A DNA stretch of 64,000 nt from Simmondsia chinensis (taxonomy: Eukaryota > Streptophyta > Magnoliopsida > Caryophyllales > Simmondsiaceae). Below the pieces are notes generated by a model. The model was not told the DNA's origin. It saw nothing but the letters and a program-made list of their open reading frames with translations, and ran no database searches. The number at the start of each line of letters is the position of its first letter. The stretch's first letter is position 1. The DNA lies in contig JAGTTD010000018.1 in NCBI GenBank assembly GCA_018398585.1, positions 10,857,501 to 10,921,500 on the forward strand, given 5' to 3'. The translations under genes were made by a program, and so were the position numbers. Below, piece after piece: positions 44,683-56,366 of the stretch.

Positions 44683-46260
44683 AAATACCCCCAAACATAA
44701 ATCTTTCTCATCCTCGAGCAAGGCTAAACATTAAAGCGCAAGATCTCATGCTTTTTAAGAAGTTTACCACAATTCAAAGCAGGTACACTTTAAATTAAAG
44801 AAAAACAACTGAGGCTCAAAGTTCAGGGTTCTAAAGGCAAAACCATCTTTCCCAAGGAAAAATCTGTCAATTACCTCGGTAATCGAATTCAATAGTTACC
44901 TAAGCAAATTAAGTTTATCCGTTCTTTCTAATATTAAGATATTCAAACCGGATAGAGGACAAAAATTATACCACTCATAACAAGACTAATCAAGTATGCC
45001 CAAAACTAATTATTTTTGCGCCATTTTTTTTTTTTTTGAAGGAATTTATTTACTCAAGTCAATATAAGCATATCTGCAGCGAGAATCAAGCTTCGACTCC
45101 TGGGCGATGACCCATAAGTAAGAGAAGCCACCCCTGAGATGCCTGTATTTTGACCTCCCGAGTATATCTTCAGTGAGATTCAAGCTCCGACTCCTGGGCG
45201 ATGACCCATAAGTAAGAGAAGCCACCATTGAGACGCCCTCTTAACGGGTAGCACATATCTTATTTATGTGAGATAGCGGTGCTAGAGATCTTTTCTTTTC
45301 TTTTTTTTTTCTTCGGTGCTTGGTTCCTTGTTAGCTTTCTAAGTACCCCTTGTAGCGAGCTTTCAATGCGGCAACTCCCGTTCCAGTTGGCCCAGGGTAC
45401 CAGGTGTTGAAACACCCCTACGGATCTACTTGCTCGAGGTACCAAGGCACGAAACCATCACACCATAGCACATATCCAGATGTTTTTACAGGATAGCGGT
45501 GCTTAGTAATTCTCTACCTTAATTATTTATCTTTTATTTAGACTTAGGCATAACTTTTCAAAATCTATTATGTAAATGATACTCTTTATGCAATCTATTC
45601 AAATTTGAGCATATTTAATTAGAAAGAAAAGTAAAATAGCCTTGCTAACTGGTGAAGTCAAATACCATGGTTTTATCAAGATAGTGCCTTAGATTAGATC
45701 ATGTTTTGCAATTAGAACAAAAATAATTGATTATCAGGTTATTCAAATTTATTTAAAGTAAACGAGCTAAAAAGAGTAGAAAAATTGCCTAAAAAGCATG
45801 ATGACAAGTTCTCTCTCTTTTTTTTTTTCTTACAACTATAGACAATCTTTTTGTTGGCTGACACTATTTACATCCCCACACAAAGGCTCTGAACTCTTAG
45901 AGGCACTAAAGCCCACTCTAAAGCATAAAATATGAAAAAATTTTGAAATACTTTTGTTACAAAAATAATTTTTTTAATTTATTATTATTATTATTATTAA
46001 CATTACTTTTTCCATCCCCAAACTTTATTTTTAAAAAGAACTAAAAAGATAAATTGGGTGAGAGATACTTCCCAGGTTTGATGATTACTTTTTGATGGTG
46101 CATGTTGACATTGTGCTACCCCCAAACGTGTTGCAAAATACATGTTTAATAAAAAAAATAAACATGAGAAAAATAAAAATAATGAAAAGAAAATAAAATT
46201 AGATAAATAAAGATACAAACACTTGGGTTGCCTCCCAAAAAGCGCTTAGTTTATAGTCGT
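44683..46260 (-). other. 3' noncoding region of Athila-3 with duplicated module
   Basis: No frame above noise. It contains two copies of a module of about 94 bp (45071-45164 and 45165-45243), each with GCGAGAATCAAGC or GTGAGATTCAAGC, CTGGGCGATGACCCATAAGT and AGAGAAGCCACC. A similar pair is in Athila-4 (56779-56950). The block near 46215-46255 (TTGGGTTGCCTCCCAA, AGCGCTTAG, ATAGTCGTTAGCT) is shared by both copies. An env gene, present in some Athila elements, is not visible. Confidence 0.7.
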
Positions 46261-47311
46261 TAGCTCGACTTTCTTAGTGGATTATTCGACATTGTTGAGA
46301 TGAATGGAAGTTTTCTGCTGCTCGAAGTCTCCATCAATGTAAGGTTTCAGTCTTTTCCCATTGAATTTAAAAGTATCCTTTTTCTCATCTCGAATCTCAA
46401 CCGTGCCATATGGAAAAACACGGGTTACAATAAAGGGTCCTGACCATCAAGAGCACAACTTTCCTGGGAAAAGTCGTAAGCGGGAGTTAACTAGTAGAAC
46501 TTTTTGTCCCACTAAGAATTCTTAGTTCAGAATGTGCTTGTTGTCCCATCTTTTGGATCGGTCTTTGTAAATTCGAGCATTTTCATAAGCCTCATTTCTG
46601 AACTCATCCATCTCATTGATTTGTAGTAACCTCTTTTCGCCTGCAGCTACTAAATTGAAGTTTAAGGTTTTTATGGCCCAGTATGCTTTGTGTTCCAATT
46701 CAACTGGTAAATGACATGCCTTGCCATAAACCAGTCGACATGGCGACATTCCAATAGGTGTTTCGAATGCTGTTCTATACGCCCAAAGTGCGTCATCTAA
46801 CTTTTTCGACCAATCCTTTCTAGAGGCACTAACTGTTTTTTCAAGAATAACTTTCAATTCTCGGTTTGAAATTTCCACTTGTCCACTTGTCTAAGGATGG
46901 GATGGAGCACCCACATAGTGTGTGACTCCATACTTACTCAATAAAGCTTTAAGTTGGCGGTCACGAAAATGTGTTACGCCATCACTTATAATTGCTCTAG
47001 GAGTTCCAAATAGAGAAAAGATGTTTTTTTCTAAAGAAGTTTACAACAACTCTAGCATCATTGGTCGGAAAAGCAGCTGCTTCAACCCATTTTGACACAT
47101 AATCTACAGCAACCAAAATAAATTTGTTATAAAATGATGAGGGGAAAGGACCCATGAAATCAATTCCCCAAACGTCAAATAATTCAACAACTAGAATGTT
47201 GTTTAGGGGAATTTCACGTTTTTTGGAGATGTTACATGTCCTTTGACATCTATCACATTTACTAACAAATTTAAAAGCATCTTTAAAGAGTGTAGGCCAA
47301 TAAAACCCAGA
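46261..47311 (-). pseudogene. Athila-3 integrase
   Basis: The C-terminal part is open at 46522-46878: [60 protein letters not shown]. Just upstream a stop interrupts the GAPSHP-TSGQVE catalytic glutamate stretch (about 46870-46905). The core with both D residues lies in broken frames at 46905-47250. The zinc-binding region is next to 47312. Integrase would join the cDNA ends to host DNA and create the 5-bp duplication. Confidence 0.88.
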
Positions 47312-48235
47312 TTATAAAACCTTATCTGCAGTTTTTGTCCCACCATGATGGCCACCAGTTTCAAGAGAGTGACAGTGGCGCAAAATATTTTCTATTTCTT
47401 CCTCAGGTACACATCTTCTGATAATCCGATCTGCACAGTGCTTATACAAGAATGGTTCTTCCCAAAAATAGTGCTTTAAGTCGGCGAAGAACTTCTTCTT
47501 GTGTTGATAAGTCATGTCTTCGGGCAATTCCTGTGCAACCAGATAGTTAACAATGTCAATGTACCATGGACAAACGGGATTCTCACTTACCATCATAAGA
47601 CTTTCATCTGGGAATTTTTCATTGATAGAGGGACCTTTGTTCTCCTGTTCGAGACGTGACAGATGATCTGCTACAACATTTTCTGTACCCTTTTTATCCC
47701 GGATTTCTAAATCAAATTCCTGAAGCAAAAGAATCTGTCGAATTAGCCTCGGTTTTGCATCTTGTTTTGCAAAAAGGTATTTCAGAGCAGAATGGTCAGT
47801 GTAAACAATTACCTTTGAATTGAGCAGGTAGGAACGAAATTTATCAAATGCAAATACTACAGCTAGTAGCTCTTTCTTGGTAGTAGCATAGTTAACCTGT
47901 GCATCTGTCAAAGTTTTACTAGCATAGTAAATTACATGAAAATTTTTGTTCCTTCTTTATCCTAGCACAGCCCCTACTGCATAATCAATAGCGTCACACA
48001 TAAGTTCAAAGTGTAAGGTCCAGTCAGGTGCTACGATTATAGGTGCTGACACTAATTTTTTCTTCAAGGCCTCAAAAGCATTCATGCAGTCACTAGTAAA
48101 GTTAAAAGGGACATCTTTCATCTGCAAATTGCAGAGAGGCTTAGCGATCTTAGAGAAGTCCTTAATAAACCTTCTGTAGAAACCAACACGTCCTAAAAAA
48201 CTCCGAATGCCCTTAACATTGGTAGGGGGTGGTAA
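47312..48235 (-). pseudogene. Athila-3 RNase H and integrase N-terminus
   Basis: The 199-codon frame 47312-47911 holds [40 protein letters not shown] (RNase H), then [20 protein letters not shown] and the integrase zinc region with [20 protein letters not shown]. The connection segment at 47912-48235 is in another frame (shift near 47940), so RT and RNase H are not in one frame. Confidence 0.9.
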
Positions 48236-49201
48236 TCATTCTATCACTTCCGTTTTTGCTCTATCAACCTCAATTCCTCTTTTTGAAATCATATGTCCTA
48301 ACACTATTGCTTCTTGTACCATAAAATGACATTTCTCCCAATTCAAAACAAGATTAGTGTCGGTGCATCTTTGCAAAACCATAGAGAGGTTAGCCAAACA
48401 ATCAACGAATGAGGTCCCAAAGACTGAAAAATCATCCATAAACACTTTAATGAAAATTTCCACAATATCACTAAAGATTGCCATCATACATCTTTGAAAA
48501 GTCGCAGAAGCATTGCATAACCCAAAAGGTATTTTCCTATAGGCAAAGGTACCATAAGGACAAGTGCAAGTGGTCTTTTTCTGATCTTCTGAGGCTATGG
48601 CAATTTGATTGTATCCTGAATATCCATCAAGAAAATAGTAATACGAATGTCCCTCCAGTTTTTCTAACATTTGATCTATGAATGGTAAGGGGCAGTGGTC
48701 CTTTCGGGTGGTATCATTAAGTTTTCGATAATCTATGCAAACCCTCCACCCGGTGACAGTTCTAGTAGGGATGAGTTCATTGTTCTCATTTTCTACTACA
48801 GTTATCCCCCCCTTTTTCGAAACTACTTGTACTGGGCTAACCCATGGGCTATCGGATATGGGATAAATTATCCCAGCATCTAATAGTTTGACAACTTCTT
48901 TCCTTACCACTTCTTTCATGGAAGGGTTCAACCGCCGCTGAGGTTGTACAGAAGGTTTGAAGCTATCCTCCATGAGAATTTTGTGCATGCATATGGAAGG
49001 ACTAATCCCCTTGATATCAGAAAGGGTCCATCCGATTGCTGATTTATGCTTTCCTAGAACTCTAAGCAACCTTTCCTTTTCAATGTTACTCAATGAGGCA
49101 TTAATAATAATAAGATAAGAGTTAGAATTACCAAGATAGGCATATTTGAGATGTGGTAGCAATAGCTTGAGCTCAAGAATTGGAGGTTCGTCTTCTTTCA
49201 T
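48236..49201 (-). pseudogene. Athila-3 reverse transcriptase
   Basis: A 321-codon open frame. Order: LLRVLGKHKSAIGWTLSDIK, VQPQRRLNPSMKEVVRKEVV, VCIDYRKLNDTTRKDHCPLP, FLDGYSGYNQIAIASEDQ, CPYGTFAYRKIPFGLCNASA and the catalytic FMDDFSVFG, then FMVQEAIVLGHMISKRGIEV. The RT domain looks complete, with all three Asp (L-D-G-Y and F-M-D-D). It follows the protease frame after a TAA and is in the same frame as it. It ends at 48236 by a stop in the palm-connection linker. Confidence 0.93.
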
Positions 49202-49966
49202 TTTTTATTGAATTTCAATTGCTTGAATGTCTTCCACTCGTATTTCACAGTGCGAATCAAAAGCTTCGCAGCCTTCCAGGAGTTGGGCACATTCTCTTAT
49301 CAACTCGTCTTCCGTGTCTATGGTCCCAAATTTTGTTAAACACGCTTCAAGGGGCAACTTCGGGAATGTGTCCCTGAATGTCTCAGTGACCAACTCATCT
49401 ACAATATCAACCTCAAAACAAGAATCCATGTCAGATAGAAATTGAATGGCATTAAAGACGTTGAAGGTTATCTGTTCATCTTGTACCCTTAGGATTAGCT
49501 TTTCTTGTTGTACATCTATCAGGGTCCTTCCTGTAGCAAGGAAGGGTCGGCCTAAAATAAGAGGTATCTCACGATCCTCTTCCATGTCAAGTACTACGAA
49601 GTTAGTTTGGAAGATGAATTTATCGACCTTCACAAGGACGTCTTCATTTACACCTCTAGGATACTTGATTGATCTATCCGCAAGTTGGAGAGATACAGTG
49701 GTAGGCTTCACTTCTCCTAACCCAAGCTTCCTGAAAACAAAGAGAGGCATTAAATTTATACTTGCGCCTAAATCACATAAAACTTTATCAAAACTAATAG
49801 AGCCAATGGTGCAAGGTATCGTGAAACTCCCTGGATCTTTTAACTTGGGAGGCAACTTCTTTTGCAGTATGGCACTGCATTCTTCCGTAAGTGCTACCAT
49901 TTCGAACTCTCCCAACTTCCTTTTGTTAGACATAATTTCTTTCATGAATTTTGCATATTTGGGCAT
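49202..49966 (-). pseudogene. Athila-3 aspartic protease and linker
   Basis: A 253-codon open frame: SFTIPCTIGSISFDKVLCDL, then GASINLMPLFVFRKLGLGEV (active site D-L-G-A-S), REIPLILGRPFLATGRTLID (the I-L-G-R-P flap end), and the linker FPKLPLEACLTKFGTIDTED. It lies between two single in-frame stops (about 49967-49969 and 49202-49207). In Athila-1 the first stop is a Gln codon. Confidence 0.93.
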
Positions 49967-51467
49967 CTATTCTAACATATCAGCAAAAGGGACATTAATG
50001 TGTAACTTTTTGAAAATTTCCAAAAATTTAGCAAATTGCTTGTCCGCTTTTGTCTTTCTTAGGCATTCATGGAATGGGACCTTTGGTTTGTAGGGTTGAG
50101 GTTCAACTTTTTTTGGTTCATTTTCATCTTGAATTTTTGTCCCTTCCTCATTTTTCGCCTCCTGATTTACATAAGCAGATAGGTTAATTATAGGTTGTTC
50201 ATTTGGCATGGTTTTCTCGACTTGAGTTGGTTCTTTCAAAATTTTCCCACTTCGTAATTCTATTGCATTTACTTGCTCTCGTGGGTAAATGACAGTGTTA
50301 GTGGGTAAGGAACCTTGAGATCTATTAGAAAGGTGATTTGAAATTTGCCCAATTTGGGTCTCTAGGTTTCTAATGGTCGCTTCTTGATTGCGAATCAAAG
50401 TGTCTTGATATCGAAGAGTTGCTTCAGTGTTTTGCATAAACTTACTAAACAATTCCTCAAGATTAGTTTTTCTTTAAGGGCGTTGAAAATGTTGTTTTTG
50501 TATCCCTTGATTGTTCCATGAAAAATTTGGATGGTTTCTCCACCCGAGATTATATGTGCTGGAATAGGGATTATTTTTTTGAAAATTTGAAACAAAATTG
50601 GCTTGTACATATGTTGATGGGGAGAAAGGATTTCCTGTTTGGCATTCTATGCTAGGATGATTCCCTACACAAAATTCACACGTTAGTAAAAGGGGAATTT
50701 ATGGCATTCACGTTCATGTTCATCTGTTTTTCAAGCATTGCAACCTTAGCAGTTAACCTTGTTATTGCATCCAGCTCGTATATTCCTGTAGGTTTCTTTT
50801 GCTCTATTGCCCTTGCTTAGTTATTGCTAGTCATTACTTCTAGCAATTCATATGTATCTTCTAGAGTTTTGAGGTTCAGCGATATTGTAGCCACCGCGTC
50901 TACCATTGTTTGAGTGTTAGGTGCCAACTCGTTATAAAAAGATTGGACTTGCATTCAGACAGGTAAACCATGATGGGGGCACCTTCTCAAAAGTTCTTTG
51001 TAACGTTCCCATGCCTCATACAAAGATTCCGTATCGTATTGTACAAACAAGGTAATGTCATTCCTCATCTTAGCTGATTTTGCTGGTGGAAAATATTTTG
51101 CTAGAAATTTTTTAGCCAAATCATCCCAGGTGGTAATGGCTCCTAAGGGTAATGACATTAACCATGCTTTGGCTTTATCTCTGAGTAAAAACGGAAACAA
51201 CCTTAAGCGGACGGCATCATCGCTGACACCATTATGCTTGAAGGTATCGCATATCCCTAAAAAGTTAGCGATATGCAGGTTTGGGTCTTCACTGGGTAGG
51301 CCGCCAAATTGAACAGTTTGTTGAATCATTTGTATAATAGCTGGTTTAATTTCAAAATTGTTTTCTTGAATTGGTGGACGTCGAATGCTGGAAGTGAACC
51401 CTCTAACAGTAGGTACAGTATAATCTTTTAAGGTCCTTTCATCATCATTTCCAGTATTATTAGCCAT
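49967..51467 (-). pseudogene. Athila-3 gag
   Basis: Starts at 51467 (MANNTGNDDERTLKDYTVPT). The capsid core has HNGVSDDAVRLRLFPFLLRD, KAWLMSLPLGAITTWDDLAK and LAKYFPPAKSAKMRNDITLF, ending at 50955 by a stop after HHGLPV. The zinc knuckle C-x2-C-x3-H-x4-C (CEFCVGNHPSIEC) is at about 50645-50685 in a broken stretch. The C-terminal frame 49967-50452 has QNTEATLRYQDTLIRNQEAT, LETQIGQISNHLSNRSQGS, a helical Gln-rich segment. At least two breaks. Confidence 0.9.
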
Positions 51468-51535
51468 GGTTTTAGTCCTTTTTGTTTTCCTGATTAGTCG
51501 AAGTGTTTTTTCGTATAAACTTTTAATTTCAAATC

Positions 51536-51554
51536 ATCCCCGGCAACAGTGCCA
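51536..51554 (-). promoter_or_regulatory. Primer-binding site of Athila-3
   Basis: Minus strand TGGCACTGTTGCCGGGGAT, a variant of the Athila/Tat primer site. Confidence 0.85.
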
Positions 51555-51560
51555 AAAACT

Positions 51561-53561
51561 TGATGCAGACTTTACGTATGCGTTAGCAAGTGCACTAGTG
51601 GTACCAAGTAATATAGAAGTAAGTAGAGTATTGTTCCCACGAGAATTGTATTGAGTGAATACCAAAATTAGTAGCTTCAATACTATTTGAAAGACCGAAA
51701 CATTTAGGATTTTGATATGAAATAAAGTAAAATAAAATAAAAAGAAATAAAAGTTAAAACGAGATTTTAATGTGCTAATTTGTTGTTGGTTTTTATTAGT
51801 TTATAAAGTCTAAGGCATCCGCTTTCACCTTAGTTGCATCAATACGCCTTTTCTATTCTCGATATTCCAATTGTTACTGTGTGTTGATGGTTAAAAATCC
51901 TAATTTACTAAATATTCTCTCTCGAGCAACATTCAGCATACTCTTTAACATATTAACCCATCACTCTCGTGCATGAATTTAAATAAGAAAAGAGTTTTTA
52001 AAACTCTATGATTTTCTTTTTCGAAAACCACACAAATCGCTTTAATCTCTCTCGAGCATTCGCCCAATTTTTGGTGCTTATCACCTTAGCAATCATCATA
52101 AATCTCCTTTCAGACTCATTATAAATCATTATAGGCTCTAAATAGTGATCAAGCATTTAAAACTCATGAAGAACAGTGATAAACACTTCAACAACACAAT
52201 AACATAAAACATTGAATACTTTGAATTAGAAATAAGTGTATATTACAACTTAGGATACATCGCAGCCTTAGAATAACAAAATTAGTCCATGATAAACTTA
52301 ATATTAATAATTATAAACACAAAATTCATGAACTTAGGGGAAAAAAAATAGAAAAAACTTAAAATACAAAATTACAAACCAAACTTTCTTCCTTCCTTCT
52401 CCTTTCCTCTTTCTCACGGTTTTTCTCTCTTTTCTCACTCAAATCTTGTGATTTCAGTTTTGAAATATGATGATCGACAATCCCAAACCCTTCCCCTATT
52501 TATATTAGTTGATATGGAATTAAAATATTGCAAAAAAAATCAAACTTCATCCTCATTAGCTGAATGTTGCGGCTGCTGCTGAAGCTACTTTGTTCATCCA
52601 TTTTTTTTTATTTTTTCTGAATTCCACCGCCCTAACCCTACACAAAACCAACATGTGCATGTTTTATAAGGTGTATAAAATGAATTTGAGCTAAAACATT
52701 GCATAATATAGCCACCCAAAGTGGGGAAAGTAAGCAAGCTGTGCAAAATCTGTCAAATTTCTGCAACTGCAGCAGTGTTGCTTGTTCATCCATTTTTTTT
52801 CATTTTTTACTGAAACCGCCCAAAACTTGCAAATGATGAGTTAATACATGTTAAAGTATGTTTTTAAAAATAATTTGGGTAAAAAGTATTGAGGTTTTGC
52901 TCCCAAAATGCAAGTTGAAGCTGATTGCACCACCACATGCACCCAGATTCTGCAATGGCTGTTCAACTCGATTTTTTTTTAATTTTTTTATTTATTTGCA
53001 CCCCCCAAAATCAGATCTAACATCAACTTCAACATGTTAGTGAAGTGTTCAAGAAGTTCTTTCATGTTATATTTCCATTTTGCCACCCAAAATTGTAAGT
53101 TGAAATGGATTGGTTGACCTCGGTGCATTTTCTCTGTTCTTGCTGTTCTTTGCTAATTTTCTTTAAATTTTTGAGCTTATACCCACCTAAATTCAGAGTT
53201 TACATCAACTTTGACAAGTTAGTGCATTGTTTAATTAATCTTTGCACTTGATTTGTGCATTTTGTTACCTATTTTTGCAAGTTGAATTGTATTGTGCATG
53301 AACTTCATGTGTTCTTGCTTTAGCCATGTTAATTATTATGTTTTGCCTATTTTTTGCTTTGGTTTGGTGTATCTTGCTTTTATTTGTTGATGTTAATGAT
53401 AAAATCTAGCAAGATTTAGCATAAAACAAGTGCTTTTGCAAGAAAATGGCAATATGAGCGAAAAAGAGCAAAATCGAGCAAAAGCGATAAAAATTTTATG
53501 TAAAATGTTTAAAAATATATTAAAATAATATAAAAAAATATATACTATTTTAGACTTATCA
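51561..53561 (-). repeat. 5' LTR of Athila-3
   Basis: 2001 bp, TGATGC to TTATCA on the plus strand. TATA-like TATAAATAGG (minus) at 52495-52504. Confidence 0.92.
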
Positions 53562-54537
53562 GCAATTACAGTGACAGAGCAGGGCCTACAGACAGCTTTC
53601 CCCGTACACTTAAAAGTCAAGAACTGGGGTGGAGACAAACCCAAGAGGTTGGTGGCATTGGATTAGGACCAACGCAATCAAGGGACAAGCCTTGCCCATC
53701 AAAGCCCTGATCAATGGCATGAACCTAAGTTCACCTGACTTATCAAGTAGTGACAGTAGTGTTAAGACCAACGCAATCAAGGGACAAGCTCTGGCCGTCC
53801 AAGCCTCAAATCTGAACTTGTTGATTTGTGGGAAAAAAATTAAAACTGGAAAGTCATACCTGAAGCCCGAGAACTATATTACTATGAAGGTAAGTACAGC
53901 AGAGATCTAAGTTCTGCTACGCCGAGCTACGTTACCCTACTCCTAGGGAAAAAGCACAAGTGTGCTGCAAAAGAAAACTTAAAGAAGTTCTGTATTGAGT
54001 GCATGTACTACTTTGGCTCGATGCAAAGTCTTTTATTTAGAGAAAATAAGAAATTACGGCTGCGCTTATTTCTACAGCAACTTCAACCACGTCTAGCCAC
54101 TAAAGTCTTTTCTTGTGCATGTAAATCTTCCACAAACGTGCTTTAAATTCAGTGTTGGAGTGAAATCCTTGATGCCCACGTCCATATTTACAGCAGAAGT
54201 CCCTTCTAAAGCCCCACGTTCACTTGGATTGAGCTTAGTGCCCAAGTAACTGAAATTGCACTCCAAGTAACTGCCTCAAGCCTGAAAACCACCTTTCTTG
54301 CATCCTTCCTAGCAGTCCCTCAAGCTCAAGCCCATTTCATCCCTCAGCCATTCCAAGTCTCGAGTGGCTAATACCCTTGTCAAGAGTAATAATTTTCTCA
54401 AGGCACTAGGTTGGAGATGTCATTACCTTAGCACTCAAAGGGCTGATTCTCCTCGAGGAGGGCCTCACGTGATGGCCACATGGCGCTTAACCCAAAAACA
54501 ATGTCGTCCCAGTCCTATCAAAATTAGGGTGTAAACA

Positions 54538-54734
54538 GGTCTAATGTGTCAAAATGTGTCAGACATGGATAGTACTGGATTGCGGGTCAAATGCCAGGTC
54601 AAGCTGAGCTTGGTTCGAACAATAAAAGTAAAAAAACCATTCACTTATAACCCAGCCTACTACGGTGTCGGGGTAGCCCCACTTTGACTTGCCGGCTTGA
54701 CTAGTTTAGTCAGTTTGGATCATTTGTCGAGTTG
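54538..54734. other. Short spacer between R2 and Athila-4
   Basis: Begins with the second GGTCT and ends just before GGCAT. Nothing else recognised. Confidence 0.6.
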
Positions 54735-54739
54735 GGCAT

Positions 54740-56366
54740 TGATGCCTAATTCGTGTTTGCCTAGCAAGTTTATAGAGTGAGTAGAGTATCATACCCACGA
54801 GGATTGATTATTGAGTGACTACCGAAATTACTAGCATTAGCAATATTTGAAAGACCGAAAATTAAAGTTTTTGATAAGAAATAAAACAAAATAAAAAAGA
54901 ACGAAAATGTTTACTGATTTTATGAAAGGTATACTGATTTTAGATTAATTTTATAATTTAATAAGATCCAAGGCATCCAATTTCACCTAGTTGTATCGAT
55001 ATGCCTTTTTATTCTCAATATTCAAGTTATTATTACGTGTTGATGGTCGAAAACCCTCTTTACTAAATATTCTCTCTCAAGCAACATTTAGCATGCACTT
55101 TTACATATCAACTCATCAATCTCTTGTTGAATTTAAATAATAAAAAAGAGTTTTAAAGATCTATGGTTTTCACTTAAGACCACACAAATCGTGTTAATCT
55201 ATCTCTAGCATTCGCTCAATTTGTGGTGTTTATCACTTTAGCATTCATAATAAATCTCCTCTCAGACTCATTATGAATCATTATAGGCTTCTAATGGTGT
55301 TCAAGCATTCAAAACTCATGAAAGTAATAATAAACACTTAGACAACGCGATAAACAAAACAATGAATACATCAAAATAGAAAAAAGCGTAATTTACAACT
55401 TAGGCTACATTGTAGCCTTGGACAGACAAAATTTGTTAATGGTAAACATAATATATTACAGAACTAAGACAAATTATAGAAGAAAATTATAGAAAAGAAC
55501 TTGAAAATAAGAAATCACAAACCAAACGTCTTCTTTTCTCCACCCTCTTCTTCCTTACGAATTTTTACCTAATTCTCTACATTGTATTGGTTTTTTATTT
55601 TTGTTTTCTTTGAATGAATCAGATGCTCAAACACTTCCAAAACCTTTCTATTTATAGTTCATAAGATTGGGATTAGTTAATATAAAAAATATTGTAAGCT
55701 TAAAGCTCATTACACCATCTTGCTACCATTGCTGCCCAGTTTTTTGCAACTTGCTGTTCTTGCTCATTTTTTATATCTTTTCCTGCTTTGCACAGCCAAA
55801 AATCAGTCTTGACATCGTTATGAACATGTTCTTTAAGTTTAAAAAGCATCCTTGCACTTGATTTGTTCATTTTTCCACCCATTTTTGCAAGTTGAAGTGA
55901 ATTGTTCAAGCTTGTTGTTCATCCTGTGCAACTTGCTGTTCTTGCTATTTTTCTTCAATTTTTTTTCATCATTGCACCCCCCAAATTCAGAGTTTACAAC
56001 AAATTTGACATGTTAATGTATTTTTTAATCCATATTTGCTCTTGATTTGTGCATTTTGCCACCCCTTTTTTCCAATTTGAAATGAATTGTGCATGTTCCT
56101 ATTGTTCTTGTTGTAGCTATGTGTTTTGATGTGTTTTATCCAACTTTTTGCTTTTGTTTGATGCATCTTGCATTCACTTGTTAATTTTAATGATAAAACC
56201 TAGCAATATTTATCACAAAAATGAGTATTTTTGCAAGAAAATAGCAATAGGAGCAAAAAAGAGTGAAAAAGAGCGAAAGCGAGCAATAGCGATAAAAACT
56301 TGAAGTATAATGGTTAGAAAATGAACTAAAATGATATGAATAATTATATACTAAATTATACTCATC
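54740..56366 (-). repeat. 3' LTR of Athila-4
   Basis: Plus strand TGATGCC to ACTCATCA (expected ACTTATCA). TATA-like TATAAATAGAAAGG (minus) near 55643-55656. Confidence 0.88.

Larger units (their letters stand above)
42679..53561 (-). mobile_element. Athila-3: full-length Ty3/Gypsy Athila element (10.9 kb)
   Basis: LTRs 42679-44682 (2004 bp) and 51561-53561 (2001 bp), target duplication GCAAT at 42674-42678 and 53562-53566. On the minus strand: LTR, primer site, gag, protease, RT, RNase H, integrase, 1.6-kb noncoding 3' region, purine tract (GTTTGGGGGTATTT next to 44683), LTR. No env-like gene was recognised. A comparison of the first about 240 bp of the LTRs shows roughly 6 percent change, so it is not a very young insertion. 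Stops and shifts in gag-pol make it non-autonomous now. Confidence 0.93.
40798..54537 (-). mobile_element. R2: complete non-autonomous LTR element with nested Athila-3
   Basis: LTRs of 1286 bp (40798-42083) and about 1275 bp (42375-42678 plus 53567-54537) flank only 291 bp. The ends TGTTTGCC...GTGTAAACA are the same in both. Target duplication GGTCT is at 40793-40797 and 54538-54542. A purine tract lies at about 42084-42100 (minus GATGGGGCACT next to the LTR), giving minus orientation. The primer site next to 42375 does not start with TGG and is unassigned. It has no gag or pol. In size it lies between TRIM and LARD classes. Confidence 0.88.
42375..54537 (-). repeat. 5' LTR of R2, split by Athila-3
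   Basis: 42375-42678 and 53567-54537 join at GCAAT, doubled by the Athila insertion. The LTR matches 40798-42083 with several percent change and contains two tandem units of about 105-110 bp (53660-53815). Confidence 0.85.

Noticed and set aside
45071..45243. True tRNA genes
   Set aside because: No cloverleaf could be formed and both box matches are imperfect; at most a tRNA-derived module.
44683..46260. An env-like gene in Athila-3
   Set aside because: All frames in this region are short and without a signal peptide, transmembrane pattern or similarity to the coding style of gag-pol.
49446..50093. 215-codon plus-strand frame, one of the longest in the window
   Set aside because: It is the exact antisense of Athila-3 protease and gag, whose minus-strand reading is clearly homologous to known domains.
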